A program made the position numbers and the translations under genes. Shown piece by piece: positions 16,609-23,220 of a stretch of DNA of 36,624 bases. A model generated the notes under the pieces. It was not told where the DNA came from and did no database searches. It saw only the letters and a list, made by a program, of their open reading frames with translations. How positions within the stretch are numbered: position 1 is the first letter of the stretch; each line of letters starts with the position of its first letter. Source of the DNA: a virus; the IMG/VR virus record IMGVR_UViG_3300025872_000148, positions 1 to 36,624 of that record, one strand, 5' to 3'.

Positions 16609-16838
16609 TGAACAACGAAAAAGTAATCAGCCTACCCGCAAGCGTGAACTACACCCCAGAGCAGGCGCTCAAGTCCGCGCTGGATATGTGTGAGGATGGT
16701 GGCCTGACCGATGTGATGATCATTGCTTTCGACTGGGAAGGCGAACTGTTTGTGCGCTCATCCAAAATGACCCGGGCCGAGGGGCTGTTCATGGTGGAGA
16801 AGGCCAGAGAGTGGTCAATGTATGGAGGTTTGAAATGA
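16608..16838 (+). CDS. Hypothetical protein, 76 residues
   Basis: The ATG at 16608 overlaps the upstream stop (TGATG), which sets the start. The sequence alternates helix and strand: MNNEKVISLPASVNYTPEQA, then TDVMIIAFDWEGELFVRSSK and a C-terminal helix. Proteins with the pattern DVMIIAF/E...GELFVRSS are common phage orphans; function unknown. Confidence 0.7.
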   Translation: MNNEKVISLPASVNYTPEQALKSALDMCEDGGLTDVMIIAFDWEGELFVRSSKMTRAEGLFMVEKAREWSMYGGLK

Positions 16839-16996
16839 GCGCAAAACGAGAGTATCTGTGGGCGGTGTTCGCCAGCACCCCACAAAGCCCGAAACTTGTG
16901 GAAGCGGCGCTAATTTTCTACCACGCCGAAGTTCCTGTCGAACAAGCACGCGAGTACATCAGGGTGCTGGCAGAAAAAATAAAGGAGATGGAATGA
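16835..16996 (+). CDS. Small hypothetical protein, 53 residues
   Basis: MSAKREYLWAVFASTPQSPK leads into helices LVEAALIFYHA and VEQAREYIRVLAEKIKEME. The start overlaps the upstream stop as ATGA; its own last codons AAAGGAGATG give the next ribosome site. Confidence 0.6.
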   Translation: MSAKREYLWAVFASTPQSPKLVEAALIFYHAEVPVEQAREYIRVLAEKIKEME

Positions 16997-17325
16997 CCCC
17001 GGGACAATTGATTGACTTGTTAGAGAAAGCAGAAATGTTGAAAGAGGAATCGCCCGGGGTTCTGGGTTGGCATCCAACAATGGAAAAGGCTGGTCGTTTT
17101 GTTGAACTTCACCGCGATTACCTGCTCTCCACCGAGATTCACTCATGCCATGCTGATTGCCAGCGGTTTGCCTGTGTGCAGACTCGGCGGGCGGTGGAGG
17201 CCGAGCGCGAGGCGTGTGCAGTTATTGCTGAGACGCCTGTATCTGGCGAGCAGGACGACATCACTATGCAAGCTAAAGACCGCGTAGCCGCCGCCATCCG
17301 CGCAAGGGGGAGCAATGCATCCTGA
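16993..17325 (+). CDS. Hypothetical Cys-containing protein, 110 residues
   Basis: The ATGA-coupled start at 16993 begins MTPGQLIDLLEKAEML. CHADCQRFAC (near 52-61) may bind metal. The C-terminal VEAEREACAVIAET plus AAAIRARG is a widespread module in accessory proteins of Burkholderiales phages. Function unknown. Confidence 0.65.
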   Translation: MTPGQLIDLLEKAEMLKEESPGVLGWHPTMEKAGRFVELHRDYLLSTEIHSCHADCQRFACVQTRRAVEAEREACAVIAETPVSGEQDDITMQAKDRVAAAIRARGSNAS

Positions 17326-17482
17326 CTACGAACGCAGCCGCTGGTGGGCCGCAGCCGACAACTACCTAGCTATGGCGCATTTCTGTTTTGAACGTACCCC
17401 GCGCAATGACTACGTGTGGTACATGCTGCTGGGCTGGGCCGAGTGCATGGAAGAACTAAAGGAGATGATTGATGCCGACTGA
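17315..17482 (+). CDS. Small aromatic-rich protein, 55 residues
   Basis: MHPDYERSRWWAAADNYLAM starts a Trp/Tyr-rich helical protein (YVWYMLLGWAECMEEL). GGGGGAG lies 5-7 bases upstream of the ATG. It overlaps both neighbours by about 11 bases. Function unknown. Confidence 0.65.
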   Translation: MHPDYERSRWWAAADNYLAMAHFCFERTPRNDYVWYMLLGWAECMEELKEMIDAD

Positions 17483-17723
17483 AAAAGAACTGCTGGCGCT
17501 GTGCCTGCGATGGATCGAAGACAGCCCTAACGATGCGTTTGACCGGGCGATGCTCATCGACGCTGTGAAGGCCAAGCTCAAGCCCGAGCGTGAGTGGGTG
17601 TCGTTAACAAAAGAGGAGATTGAAGCCGCCGACAATGCAACGCATTTCCACGAATCACCAGACTGGAATGTGCGATTTGCCCGCGCCGTGGAGGCCAAGC
17701 TGCGGGAGAAGAACCATGGTTGA
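17472..17723 (+). CDS. Hypothetical protein, paralogue of the next gene
   Basis: The product is 83 residues from ATG 17472 (GGAG 7 bases upstream) rather than TTG 17469. The C-terminal half (WVSLTKEEIEAADN, VRFARAVEAKLREKN) is repeated in the next gene, with a 20-base identical DNA stretch (17668-17687 and 17906-17925). These are recent tandem duplicates or share a swapped module. Function unknown. Confidence 0.7.
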   Translation: MPTEKELLALCLRWIEDSPNDAFDRAMLIDAVKAKLKPEREWVSLTKEEIEAADNATHFHESPDWNVRFARAVEAKLREKNHG

Positions 17724-17958
17724 CCTACTGCGTCGCGCATGGGATGCGCTTGATTCGTTCAAGCAGGCGTATCCAGAGAATTGGAACGAAGACGATCAGC
17801 GAGTGATGGACGATCTTTTGAAGGCTGATTTGGATTTGTCTGGAGTCAGGCGTAGATGGGTGGGGTTGACGGATGAGGATTTGACACTGTGCGAATCCGA
17901 AGAAGATGTGCGATTTGCCCGCGCCATTGAAGCCAAACTAAAGGAGAAGAACACATGA
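17716..17958 (+). CDS. Hypothetical protein, paralogue of the preceding gene
   Basis: The product is 80 residues from ATG 17716, overlapping the preceding gene by 8 bases. The N-terminus (MVDLLRRAWDALDSFKQAYP) differs from its neighbour, but the C-terminus (RWVGLTDEDLTLCE, VRFARAIEAKLKEKN) is the same module. Its last codons (AAGGAGAAGAACACA) act as the ribosome site for the next gene. Confidence 0.7.
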   Translation: MVDLLRRAWDALDSFKQAYPENWNEDDQRVMDDLLKADLDLSGVRRRWVGLTDEDLTLCESEEDVRFARAIEAKLKEKNT

Positions 17959-18092
17959 GGGTTTTTATCTGGTTATTCTGGTTATGCGAAAAAACGGGAC
18001 ATTTGATTCGCGCCAAGTACCCGGAAAAAAGCGAAGGTGAGTACCAGCATTGTCAAATTTGTGGAACGCTAATTAAGGGGAAGAACACATGA
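17955..18092 (+). CDS. Small protein with CxxC motif, 45 residues
   Basis: A short hydrophobic N-terminus (RVFIWLFWLC) is followed by HCQICG near the C-terminus. Both ends overlap neighbours as ATGA. The end (LIKGKNT, AAGGGGAAGAACACATGA) copies the junction seen one gene earlier. It could be a small zinc or membrane-associated protein. Confidence 0.6.
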   Translation: MRVFIWLFWLCEKTGHLIRAKYPEKSEGEYQHCQICGTLIKGKNT

Positions 18093-18766
18093 CGCCACTA
18101 ATTCAAGAGCTTGTGGCTATAAATCCAGAAAAGGCAGTTGAACATCATTGGTTTGATATGAGTGCGGTGTACCGCAAGGAACAAAAAGTAAGTCCTGAAA
18201 TTCTTTCCCGCCCCTTGCCATACCCACGTACTGCCCTTGCTTGCGAGTATGACAATAAGAAGGTTGTTATTTTTGTAACTCGCGTTGGAGAAATTACCGG
18301 GGTTACAGGTTTGCAATGGGACAAAAAATCAACGCGAACAATATCAACCTTTTTTTTTATAATTGATGATGAGGGCATCAAGGTTCGCCACAAGGACGGC
18401 ACACGCTTTGACTACCGAACAAGCTATGCAACTGGTGTCCTAGCGTTCATTGCAGCGTTTTGTGAGTCATTGGACACCAAGCCCGTGACCGGGCATCAAA
18501 TCATTAAGAGGGCCAACTGGGACAAGAAAATCCGTCAAGGAAAAATGCCAACCTATGATTGGACAACGATAACCATAGAGCCATCCAAGCCCAAGCAAGA
18601 CCCTCAAGGGGGAACCCATGCGCCACCAAGGTGGCACGAGCGCAGAGGCCATTGGAGAACCATGAAGAAAACAGGCAAGCGAGTGTGGGTCAGGAATTGC
18701 GAGGTTGGGGATAAATCCCGTGGCGCAGTATTCCATGACTACAAGTTTGAACAACCATGTGGGTAA
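18089..18766 (+). CDS. Conserved phage protein, 225 residues, function unknown
   Basis: The N-terminal two thirds are alpha/beta with two hydrophobic strands (TALACEYDNKKVVIFVTRVG; TISTFFFIIDDEGIKV). The C-terminus has a basic, aromatic tail, PPRWHERRGHWRTMK and KRVWVRNCEVGD plus VFHDY. I have seen this tail in many phage accessory proteins, where it may bind nucleic acid. Base composition is more A/T-rich than in neighbouring genes (long T and A runs at 18260-18370), suggesting separate acquisition. The start is ATGA-coupled. Confidence 0.75.
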   Translation: MTPLIQELVAINPEKAVEHHWFDMSAVYRKEQKVSPEILSRPLPYPRTALACEYDNKKVVIFVTRVGEITGVTGLQWDKKSTRTISTFFFIIDDEGIKVRHKDGTRFDYRTSYATGVLAFIAAFCESLDTKPVTGHQIIKRANWDKKIRQGKMPTYDWTTITIEPSKPKQDPQGGTHAPPRWHERRGHWRTMKKTGKRVWVRNCEVGDKSRGAVFHDYKFEQPCG

Positions 18767-18954
18767 CCATATCGGGGTGGTCTAACGACGGGCACTACGT
18801 TACCCACGTTGTGCCAGACGAGGATTTATACGAGCATATCCTTAGCCCCCACTGCTGGTGCTGCCCCGGCCTTGACATGGAACACATGGTTGCCACACAC
18901 AACAGCGCAGATAAACGAGAAGACTTTGAAACAGGAATAAGAAAGCCATCATGA
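18757..18954 (+). CDS. Small His/Cys-rich protein, 65 residues
   Basis: It starts within the last 10 bases of the previous gene. HCWCCPGLDMEH (32-43) and HTH-like spaced histidines suggest a metal site. The pattern (HVVPDEDLYEHILSPHCWC) is a familiar phage small-protein signature, possibly a defence or host-interaction factor; no function can be assigned. Confidence 0.65.
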   Translation: MWVTISGWSNDGHYVTHVVPDEDLYEHILSPHCWCCPGLDMEHMVATHNSADKREDFETGIRKPS

Positions 18955-19205
18955 AATTTAAATGCAATTGCCCGGTAGATAGCCCCTTCCACTGGAAGCA
19001 TGACCACAGCCCGTCTGTGTTCTTGCAAGACGCTCACTTCCGGGGGCATGGTGCAACTATGTCGCAGAGCCAGACTCAGGTGGTGGAGCGTAGCCGGGCT
19101 ATGGGCATCTCCCTTGGCACCATTCCCAACCTGTCTAACAAGTCGGTGCAGAGCACCATTAGCGTCAGGCAGTTCTCTGTCTATTCCAGAGCCATTCCTA
19201 AATGA
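18951..19205 (+). CDS. Hypothetical protein, 84 residues
   Basis: MKFKCNCPVDSPFHWKHDHS has a CxC and several histidines; the rest is Ser/Gln-rich. ATGA-coupled at both ends. Function unknown. Confidence 0.6.
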   Translation: MKFKCNCPVDSPFHWKHDHSPSVFLQDAHFRGHGATMSQSQTQVVERSRAMGISLGTIPNLSNKSVQSTISVRQFSVYSRAIPK

Positions 19206-19462
19206 ACTGCCCTACGTGCAACGCATGGAGCCGGGTTGTCACGACCCGGATGCCAAGGCGTGTTCGGGAGTGTGGCAATTTACATCGCTTCACAACCGAA
19301 GAGGTTCTTGTCCACACCCACGATGACAAAAGGAAGGAGCAGGAAGATAAACAGCGGGAAGTGGCTATGGCAGAAGGAACCATCCAAGACGTAGCCAACT
19401 ACTACAACGTAGACCCCAAGTCCGTCCGGGCATGGCGCAAGAAATATAAGCAAACAAAATGA
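19202..19462 (+). CDS. NrdR-like zinc ribbon fused to a helix-turn-helix
   Basis: The product is 86 residues. The N-terminus MNCPTCNAWSRVVTTRMPRR and VRECGNLHRFTTEE closely follows the zinc ribbon of NrdR (CPxC ... RRRxC..C..RFTTYE), which in bacteria precedes an ATP-cone and represses ribonucleotide reductase genes. Here one knuckle is degenerate (CGNLH) and the ATP-cone is replaced by a helix-turn-helix (IQDVANYYNVDPKSVRAWRK). The protein is probably a DNA-binding regulator. It could target host nucleotide genes or phage promoters; this is inference. Confidence 0.75.
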   Translation: MNCPTCNAWSRVVTTRMPRRVRECGNLHRFTTEEVLVHTHDDKRKEQEDKQREVAMAEGTIQDVANYYNVDPKSVRAWRKKYKQTK

Positions 19463-19656
19463 CCAAACTAGTTGATTACTCTTTCCCGGCCATGATGGCC
19501 GACGCAGCGCTCAAAGATCTTCATAAATTCATGCTTGAGAACCGGTTTGAAGATGCAAACAAGTGCGCTCTTTACGCCCTGGCCCAGATTGGTGAAGTTA
19601 TTGGCGCCATCAAAGTGATGGAAGAGCGTCACAACAACAGGCCCAGCGCGAAGTGA
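19459..19656 (+). CDS. Small helical protein, 65 residues
   Basis: MTKLVDYSFPAMMADAALKD is followed by continuous helix to the end (ALYALAQIGEVIGAIKVMEE). Starts in an ATGA overlap and ends as GTGA with the primase-like gene. Function unknown. Confidence 0.65.
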   Translation: MTKLVDYSFPAMMADAALKDLHKFMLENRFEDANKCALYALAQIGEVIGAIKVMEERHNNRPSAK

Positions 19657-20447
19657 CCTTTGAACAGTTTGCGGAGATGCACGGACTCATCATCCGCAGC
19701 CTCGTGCTCGACCGCTGGATGCGCGTGCCCACCATTGACCACCCGAAGAAGGCCAACGGCGCCTACATCTTCGATGGCAGGATGGGTGCGCTCATCAACT
19801 TCGCGGTGCATGACAAGCACATCCCGTACAAGTCCGACGAAGCCTACAGGCCAGACCCCGAGGCCAAGGCCAGGCGCGAGAAGGCAGACAAAGAGCGTCG
19901 TGCTAGGCAGGAGCGTGCGGCACATCGGGCGGCGTGGATTCTCAACTCGGCACCGAAAGCCACGCACCCATACCTAGCGAAGAAGGGATTCCCTGAACTC
20001 GAAGGGTATGTCTGGGAGGGTAGCCTCGTGCTACCGATGCGGGTGGGCGACAAATTAGTTGGCTGCCAGCTCATAGCCGCGGACGGCACGAAGCGGTTCC
20101 TGGCCGGCCAGCTGACAAAGGGCGCTAGCCTCGTGATCGACAACAAGGGCCAGGACATCCTCGTCGAAGGCTTCGCCACCGGCCTGTCGGTGCGGCGTGC
20201 GCTGAAACACGCCCGGCAGCGGTATCGCATCCATGTCTGCTTCTCGGCCCAGAACATGGTCGAGATAGGCCAGCGGCTGCGGAACCCGTTGGTGGTGGCA
20301 GACCATGATGCCAGCGGCGCAGGCCAGCGTGCCGCCAAAAAAGTATCCTCCCGAATCTGGCTAGGCCAGCTAGGGGAGGATTTCAATGATGCCGAGGCTA
20401 GGCTCGGCACAGAGGCGGCGGCGGCGTTACTGAGGCCGTTGCTTTAG
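19653..20447 (+). CDS. TOPRIM primase-like protein
   Basis: The product is 264 residues with a GTG start coupled to the previous stop (GTGA). TOPRIM residues are visible: Glu172 in ILVEGFATGLS, and Asp217 and Asp219 in VVADHDASGAG; GEDFNDAEARLG (241-252) ends the domain. The N-terminal part, with a charged coiled segment (65-95) and HPYLAKKGF, matches the DUF7146-like region upstream of TOPRIM in phage and plasmid primases. There is no zinc-finger CHC2 and no attached helicase domain, so it may work with the SF2 helicase encoded earlier in this operon. It ends in a 21-base convergent overlap with the leftward operon. Confidence 0.85.
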   Translation: MTFEQFAEMHGLIIRSLVLDRWMRVPTIDHPKKANGAYIFDGRMGALINFAVHDKHIPYKSDEAYRPDPEAKARREKADKERRARQERAAHRAAWILNSAPKATHPYLAKKGFPELEGYVWEGSLVLPMRVGDKLVGCQLIAADGTKRFLAGQLTKGASLVIDNKGQDILVEGFATGLSVRRALKHARQRYRIHVCFSAQNMVEIGQRLRNPLVVADHDASGAGQRAAKKVSSRIWLGQLGEDFNDAEARLGTEAAAALLRPLL

Positions 20448-20639
20448 CCCTCGTTCGTACAGCAGTTCCTGATACGCGTCGAGCACTTGTCGGCGCGTGC
20501 CCTTCAGTCCAAATTCCTGCTTAACGATCTGGTAGCAACTGCGGCCTGATTTCCGCATCCCCAGTACCTCCAGCTTCAGGCCTGCAAACAGGGTAAGCAT
20601 TCGTGCTCCAGCGATCTGTTCGGGTGTGTCCAGCATCAT
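20427..20639 (-). CDS. Small helix-turn-helix-like protein, 70 residues
   Basis: The start MMLDTPEQIAGARMLTLF was chosen one base after the upstream stop. The C-terminal half (GRSCYQIVKQEFGLKGTRRQ) resembles a helix-turn-helix, followed by LDAYQELLYERGL. It is the last gene of the leftward small-gene operon and overlaps the primase-like gene end by 21 bases. It may be a regulator. Confidence 0.65.
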   Translation of the reverse strand: MMLDTPEQIAGARMLTLFAGLKLEVLGMRKSGRSCYQIVKQEFGLKGTRRQVLDAYQELLYERGLKQRPQ

Positions 20640-20640
20640 T

Positions 20641-20823
20641 TCAGTAATCCTCCTCGATCTGCTCGTCGATGTCGGCCTGTGTGTAGTAGGCCAAAATCTC
20701 AGGCCGATAGCGGCGTAGCTTTTCGTCGCGGCAGTTGGAGCACACGCGGCAAAGGGGGATGCCCTGCCCATCGTGCTCCCACCAGCTTCCATCGGTTTTC
20801 GTGTGCATTTGGCAGTCAGTCAT
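20641..20823 (-). CDS. Zinc-knuckle small phage protein
   Basis: The product is 60 residues. WWEHDGQGIPLCRVCSNCRD and KLRRYRPEILAYYTQADID form a signature that I recognise from many short phage proteins: one Cys cluster (CRVCSNC) and a conserved RYRPEIL tail ending in an acidic run. Function is not known. ATGA-coupled to the upstream gene. Confidence 0.75.
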   Translation of the reverse strand: MTDCQMHTKTDGSWWEHDGQGIPLCRVCSNCRDEKLRRYRPEILAYYTQADIDEQIEEDY

Positions 20824-21131
20824 TTTCCATCCTCATATTCAAAGGCCCAGTCCCCGTAGTACCAGCCATCGTAAAAAATCAAATCGTCAACAAAATGTAT
20901 CGGATCATCCCCGCTCATTGGCCCGGTATCCTCATCGTCCATGCCACAAATATTGATCGTGCTCATGTAGGTGATGTGGCAATACTTCAGAGGCCCGAAA
21001 ACCGGGCCATCTGGCCCCCAGCCCTCCATTTCGTGTTTGGGTGATGGGCGTCCGTGGTAAAGACGCAGATACATCCCGGCAGGCCTGTTCTGCGGTGCAA
21101 TCAATCGTTTCAGTATTTGCTCGGCGTTCAT
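20820..21131 (-). CDS. Hypothetical acidic protein, 103 residues
   Basis: The start MNAEQILKRLIAPQNRPAGM was chosen for its ATGA overlap with the upstream stop. The middle (YLRLYHGRPSPKHEMEGWGP, then PLKYCHITYMSTINI) is beta-rich, and the end is acidic and aromatic (YYGDWAFEYEDGK). It resembles phage orphan proteins of this size; function unknown. Confidence 0.7.
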   Translation of the reverse strand: MNAEQILKRLIAPQNRPAGMYLRLYHGRPSPKHEMEGWGPDGPVFGPLKYCHITYMSTINICGMDDEDTGPMSGDDPIHFVDDLIFYDGWYYGDWAFEYEDGK

Positions 21132-21808
21132 TGCGTGCTCCGAATCGGGATAACTTTGCGTGCTCGTTGGTCGGCAACGCGTGCCTTTGACCCGTGGGCG
21201 CGGAAACCGACGATGGATCTGCGGGTAGCGTTTTGACACAGGCCGCAGGTTTCGCAAGTCACATGATCGGTTGTCTGTGCGGGGCAGACAATGATCGGGT
21301 GTCCTGCTGGGGTGAACGATTGGCGCGGGGTGTCCATTGGCACAGTCACGACAATCGGCAGGCCGTGGCGGTGCAGGCGGTCTGCCTCTCCTGCATCATC
21401 GGCGGATAGGTTCACAGTAAAACCCCACTCGATTGCGTGCCGCGCCCACTTGATTGCGGCGGCGGATTTTTTGTGGGTGTAGGTGAACCCTCGTTTGCCT
21501 CGGTTTGCGGAAACGATTTGGCCTAGCTCGTACGCGTCAACCAGTTCCCCCGCGCCGGGTAGGTCACCAGCGACGGAGTAGCGCCAAAGCTGTCCGTCTG
21601 GCAGCCGGGCTATCTCACGCACTAGCCCGGTGATATCCATCCCGGTGCGGTCTACTTTGTGCCATGCCATGCGGGTGTAGAAGTCTTCAGCGTAGCAGCT
21701 TGTTCGATAGTGGGCGCAGCTTGGAGGGCAGGTCGAGCGCGAGTTGTAGGTCTGTGGGATTGGCCCGGTTTTGCGGTTGCCACTCTTGCGGACGAATGTG
21801 TATTTCAT
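21128..21808 (-). CDS. Conserved cysteine-rich phage protein (possible Fe-S or zinc enzyme)
   Basis: The product is 226 residues from ATG 21808, ATGA-coupled to the gene before. Two cysteine clusters are clear: C27-x3-C31-x6-C38 (CPPSCAHYRTSCYA) and C175-x9-C185-x2-C188-x2-C191 (CPAQ ... CETCGLC). Between them are conserved LWRYSVAGDLPG, GFTYTHKK and FTVNLSADDAGEAD, then IVGFRAHG. I recognise it as a widespread but uncharacterised phage family, resembling DUF7227 members. The pattern is not canonical radical-SAM (CxxxCxxC), but seven ordered cysteines in an alpha/beta-barrel-like sequence suggest a metal-dependent enzyme. It is the largest gene in this leftward operon. Confidence 0.8.
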   Translation of the reverse strand: MKYTFVRKSGNRKTGPIPQTYNSRSTCPPSCAHYRTSCYAEDFYTRMAWHKVDRTGMDITGLVREIARLPDGQLWRYSVAGDLPGAGELVDAYELGQIVSANRGKRGFTYTHKKSAAAIKWARHAIEWGFTVNLSADDAGEADRLHRHGLPIVVTVPMDTPRQSFTPAGHPIIVCPAQTTDHVTCETCGLCQNATRRSIVGFRAHGSKARVADQRARKVIPIRSTQ

Positions 21809-22005
21809 TTCTGCATTTCCGCTAGGTTGTCCCTCACCCATGTGACCAGCAGGTGAGCATCAAGCGCTGCCGCATGGACAGCCTCAAAGTACTCCGGTTT
21901 GTGGTCTTGTGGGTTATCCATGTAATTGTTCATGTCGTTGGCGATAGCCATTGTCAGATCGTGCAGGTGACGAAGTGCGTCGTGGATGTTTTCAGGTCGT
22001 TTCAT
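21805..22005 (-). CDS. Small helical protein, 66 residues
   Basis: MKRPENIHDALRHLHDLTMA and a second helix (AVHAAALDAHLLVTWVRDNL) form a helical hairpin. No motif recognised. It is coupled to the next gene by ATGA and overlaps the upstream stop. Confidence 0.65.
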   Translation of the reverse strand: MKRPENIHDALRHLHDLTMAIANDMNNYMDNPQDHKPEYFEAVHAAALDAHLLVTWVRDNLAEMQK

Positions 22006-22190
22006 GATTGAGTCTCCGGGTGTTTGTCGTGGCAGTAGTCAGTCACGCCGCGTTGGTAGCCGACCTTGTACAGGTAGCGGCGGTCATCGTCGTACTCTTC
22101 GGGGGTGTCTTCGCTCCCGTGGTGGCGTCCATCGTAGTAGCCCAATGCGTACGCATCGAGCAGCCAAAAATCCAGCTTGTGAATATCCAT
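22002..22190 (-). CDS. Small acidic protein, 62 residues
   Basis: MDIHKLDFWLLDAYALGYYD, with GYYDGRHHG, is a familiar short phage protein pattern. Start 22190 is set by the leader ACGGAGATCAAC directly before the ATG, the first of three nearly identical leaders in this operon. Acidic middle (SEDTPEEYDDDRRY). Function unknown. Confidence 0.7.
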   Translation of the reverse strand: MDIHKLDFWLLDAYALGYYDGRHHGSEDTPEEYDDDRRYLYKVGYQRGVTDYCHDKHPETQS

Positions 22191-22210
22191 GTTGATCTCC
22201 GTTAGAGGGC

Positions 22211-22257
22211 ACAACGCCCCCCCATAGCCTCGCACGCGGGGCTACAGGGGATGTTGT
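22211..22257 (-). repeat. Intergenic hairpin module A
   Basis: Inverted repeats nest as ACAAC/GTTGT, C-run/G-run, and TAGCC/GGCTA (22225-22229 and 22240-22244). The sense strand carries GCCCCGCGTGC in the arm and loop, as in module B. It sits between two genes of the leftward operon, before an ACGGAGATCAAC start leader. Confidence 0.6.
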
Positions 22258-22267
22258 GGATTCCGTC

Positions 22268-22483
22268 CTAGTTGCGTACCCATTTAAGGTTGAAAACGGA
22301 AGGGAAGAACTCGCCGCGCTCCACCCAGACACGCCCCGTTGAGCTGGGTTTGTGCGGGGGATTGCCTCCCATGATGGTGTCGGCCTCGCCCCTGAAGTCC
22401 AGCACCACATCGCGCTCACTGACCAACTTTCCGGTGCGCTCGTGGATTAGTGCCCATCCGTCTTTAATGATCGGTGCGTTCAT
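22268..22483 (-). CDS. Hypothetical protein, 71 residues
   Basis: MNAPIIKDGWALIHERTGKL with DVVLDFRGE suggests a small beta-rich fold, ending FNLKWVRN. The repeated pattern of short strands ('WALIHERTGKLV', 'DVVLDFRGE', 'GRVWVERGEFFPSVFNLKW') is common in phage orphan proteins. ATGA-coupled to the upstream gene. Hairpin module A follows its stop. Confidence 0.65.
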   Translation of the reverse strand: MNAPIIKDGWALIHERTGKLVSERDVVLDFRGEADTIMGGNPPHKPSSTGRVWVERGEFFPSVFNLKWVRN

Positions 22484-22647
22484 TTGCTTTCTCCTTCTTC
22501 AGCCAACACACCCTCGTCGCTTTCCAGCGCAATCAGGTTGTTGTCGAGGCCAAAGTGGTAGTCAACTTCCTCGTGCAGCTCCTGCAGGGCAGCTTCAAGG
22601 CTTTCGCCCCGCACCCACACAGAACAGGTAAATTTATAAAGATTCAT
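22480..22647 (-). CDS. Small hypothetical protein, 55 residues
   Basis: Start MNLYKFTCSVWVRGESLEAA is preceded by ACGGAGTGACC. It has a strand-helix-strand look (SLEAALQELHEEVDYHFGL) and an acidic C-terminus. The start lies 2 bases after the stop of the upstream membrane-protein gene. Confidence 0.65.
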   Translation of the reverse strand: MNLYKFTCSVWVRGESLEAALQELHEEVDYHFGLDNNLIALESDEGVLAEEGESK

Positions 22648-22649
22648 GG

Positions 22650-22817
22650 TCACTCCGTGAGGGTTACGACAATCAGCGTGATGACACCGACGATTGCTGT
22701 GGACACGACAAGGGTAAGCAGGAACTCCCATGCGGCCTGCACGCGTGCCTCGCGGCGGTCTTGGAACAGGCGGCGGCGGATCTCTTGATCGAATGGGTGT
22801 TGGGCGTGATGTCTCAT
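22650..22817 (-). CDS. Small membrane protein, 55 residues
   Basis: MRHHAQHPFDQEIRRRLFQD is a basic cytoplasmic-type N-terminus, followed by one strong membrane segment (FLLTLVVSTAIVGVITLIVV). The positive residues before the span predict N-in topology. Start overlaps the preceding stop as ATGA. The role is unknown; it is not near any lysis gene. Confidence 0.65.
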   Translation of the reverse strand: MRHHAQHPFDQEIRRRLFQDRREARVQAAWEFLLTLVVSTAIVGVITLIVVTLTE

Positions 22818-22903
22818 TTGCGGCTCCTTTGTGCGGCTTTCATTTCAGCGAGGATGGCCCAGAGTCGGGCCTGAGCAATCAGGGCAGCGAGTCTGGTGGT
22901 CAT
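22814..22903 (-). CDS. Very small coupled ORF, 29 residues
   Basis: MTTRLAALIAQARLWAILAE then MKAAQRSRK is a short amphipathic helix with a basic tail. Both ends overlap neighbours as ATGA, the only reason to call it. It may be a real peptide or simply a coupling leader for the next gene. Confidence 0.45.
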   Translation of the reverse strand: MTTRLAALIAQARLWAILAEMKAAQRSRK

Positions 22904-23157
22904 CAGCCCCTCCAACGCGGTAGGCTGCGGCAGTACGCGTCATCGTTGGTGTGGTGGTCGATGATCTGCGGCACGACACCGCTAGCCTTCAGCGCCTGCA
23001 TGAATGCCCCAGCGTCGCAATCCTCCTCCAAGTACGCCACATCAGCGGCGCGGTCGTGGTAGCTGTAGTCAGAGGGGCGGCAGCCGAGGCTGCGGACAAG
23101 GGCGGCAGGCACGACCAGCCAGCCATGACCGGGATCCTGTAGGTAAGTGATTCGCAT
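22903..23157 (-). CDS. Hypothetical protein, 84 residues
   Basis: MRITYLQDPGHGWLVVPAAL and SDYSYHDRAADVAYLEEDCD match a recurrent phage small-protein pattern with the order GHGWL, YSY and AYLEEDCDA. The start follows the leader ACGGAGATCATC. Hairpin module B lies just upstream. Function unknown. Confidence 0.75.
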   Translation of the reverse strand: MRITYLQDPGHGWLVVPAALVRSLGCRPSDYSYHDRAADVAYLEEDCDAGAFMQALKASGVVPQIIDHHTNDDAYCRSLPRWRG

Positions 23158-23187
23158 GATGATCTCCGTTGACGATGGGAAAACCCC

Positions 23188-23220
23188 ATCCTAATGCCCC
23201 GGCACGCGGGGCATCAGGAT
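23188..23220 (-). repeat. Intergenic hairpin module B
   Basis: ATCCTAATGCCCC (23188-23200), loop GGCACGC and GGGGCATCAGGAT (23208-23220) form a 13-position stem with one mismatch on this strand (G-U on the transcribed strand). It touches the stop codon of the upstream gene. A second small inverted repeat, GATGGG/CCCATC, follows towards the next start. Confidence 0.65.
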
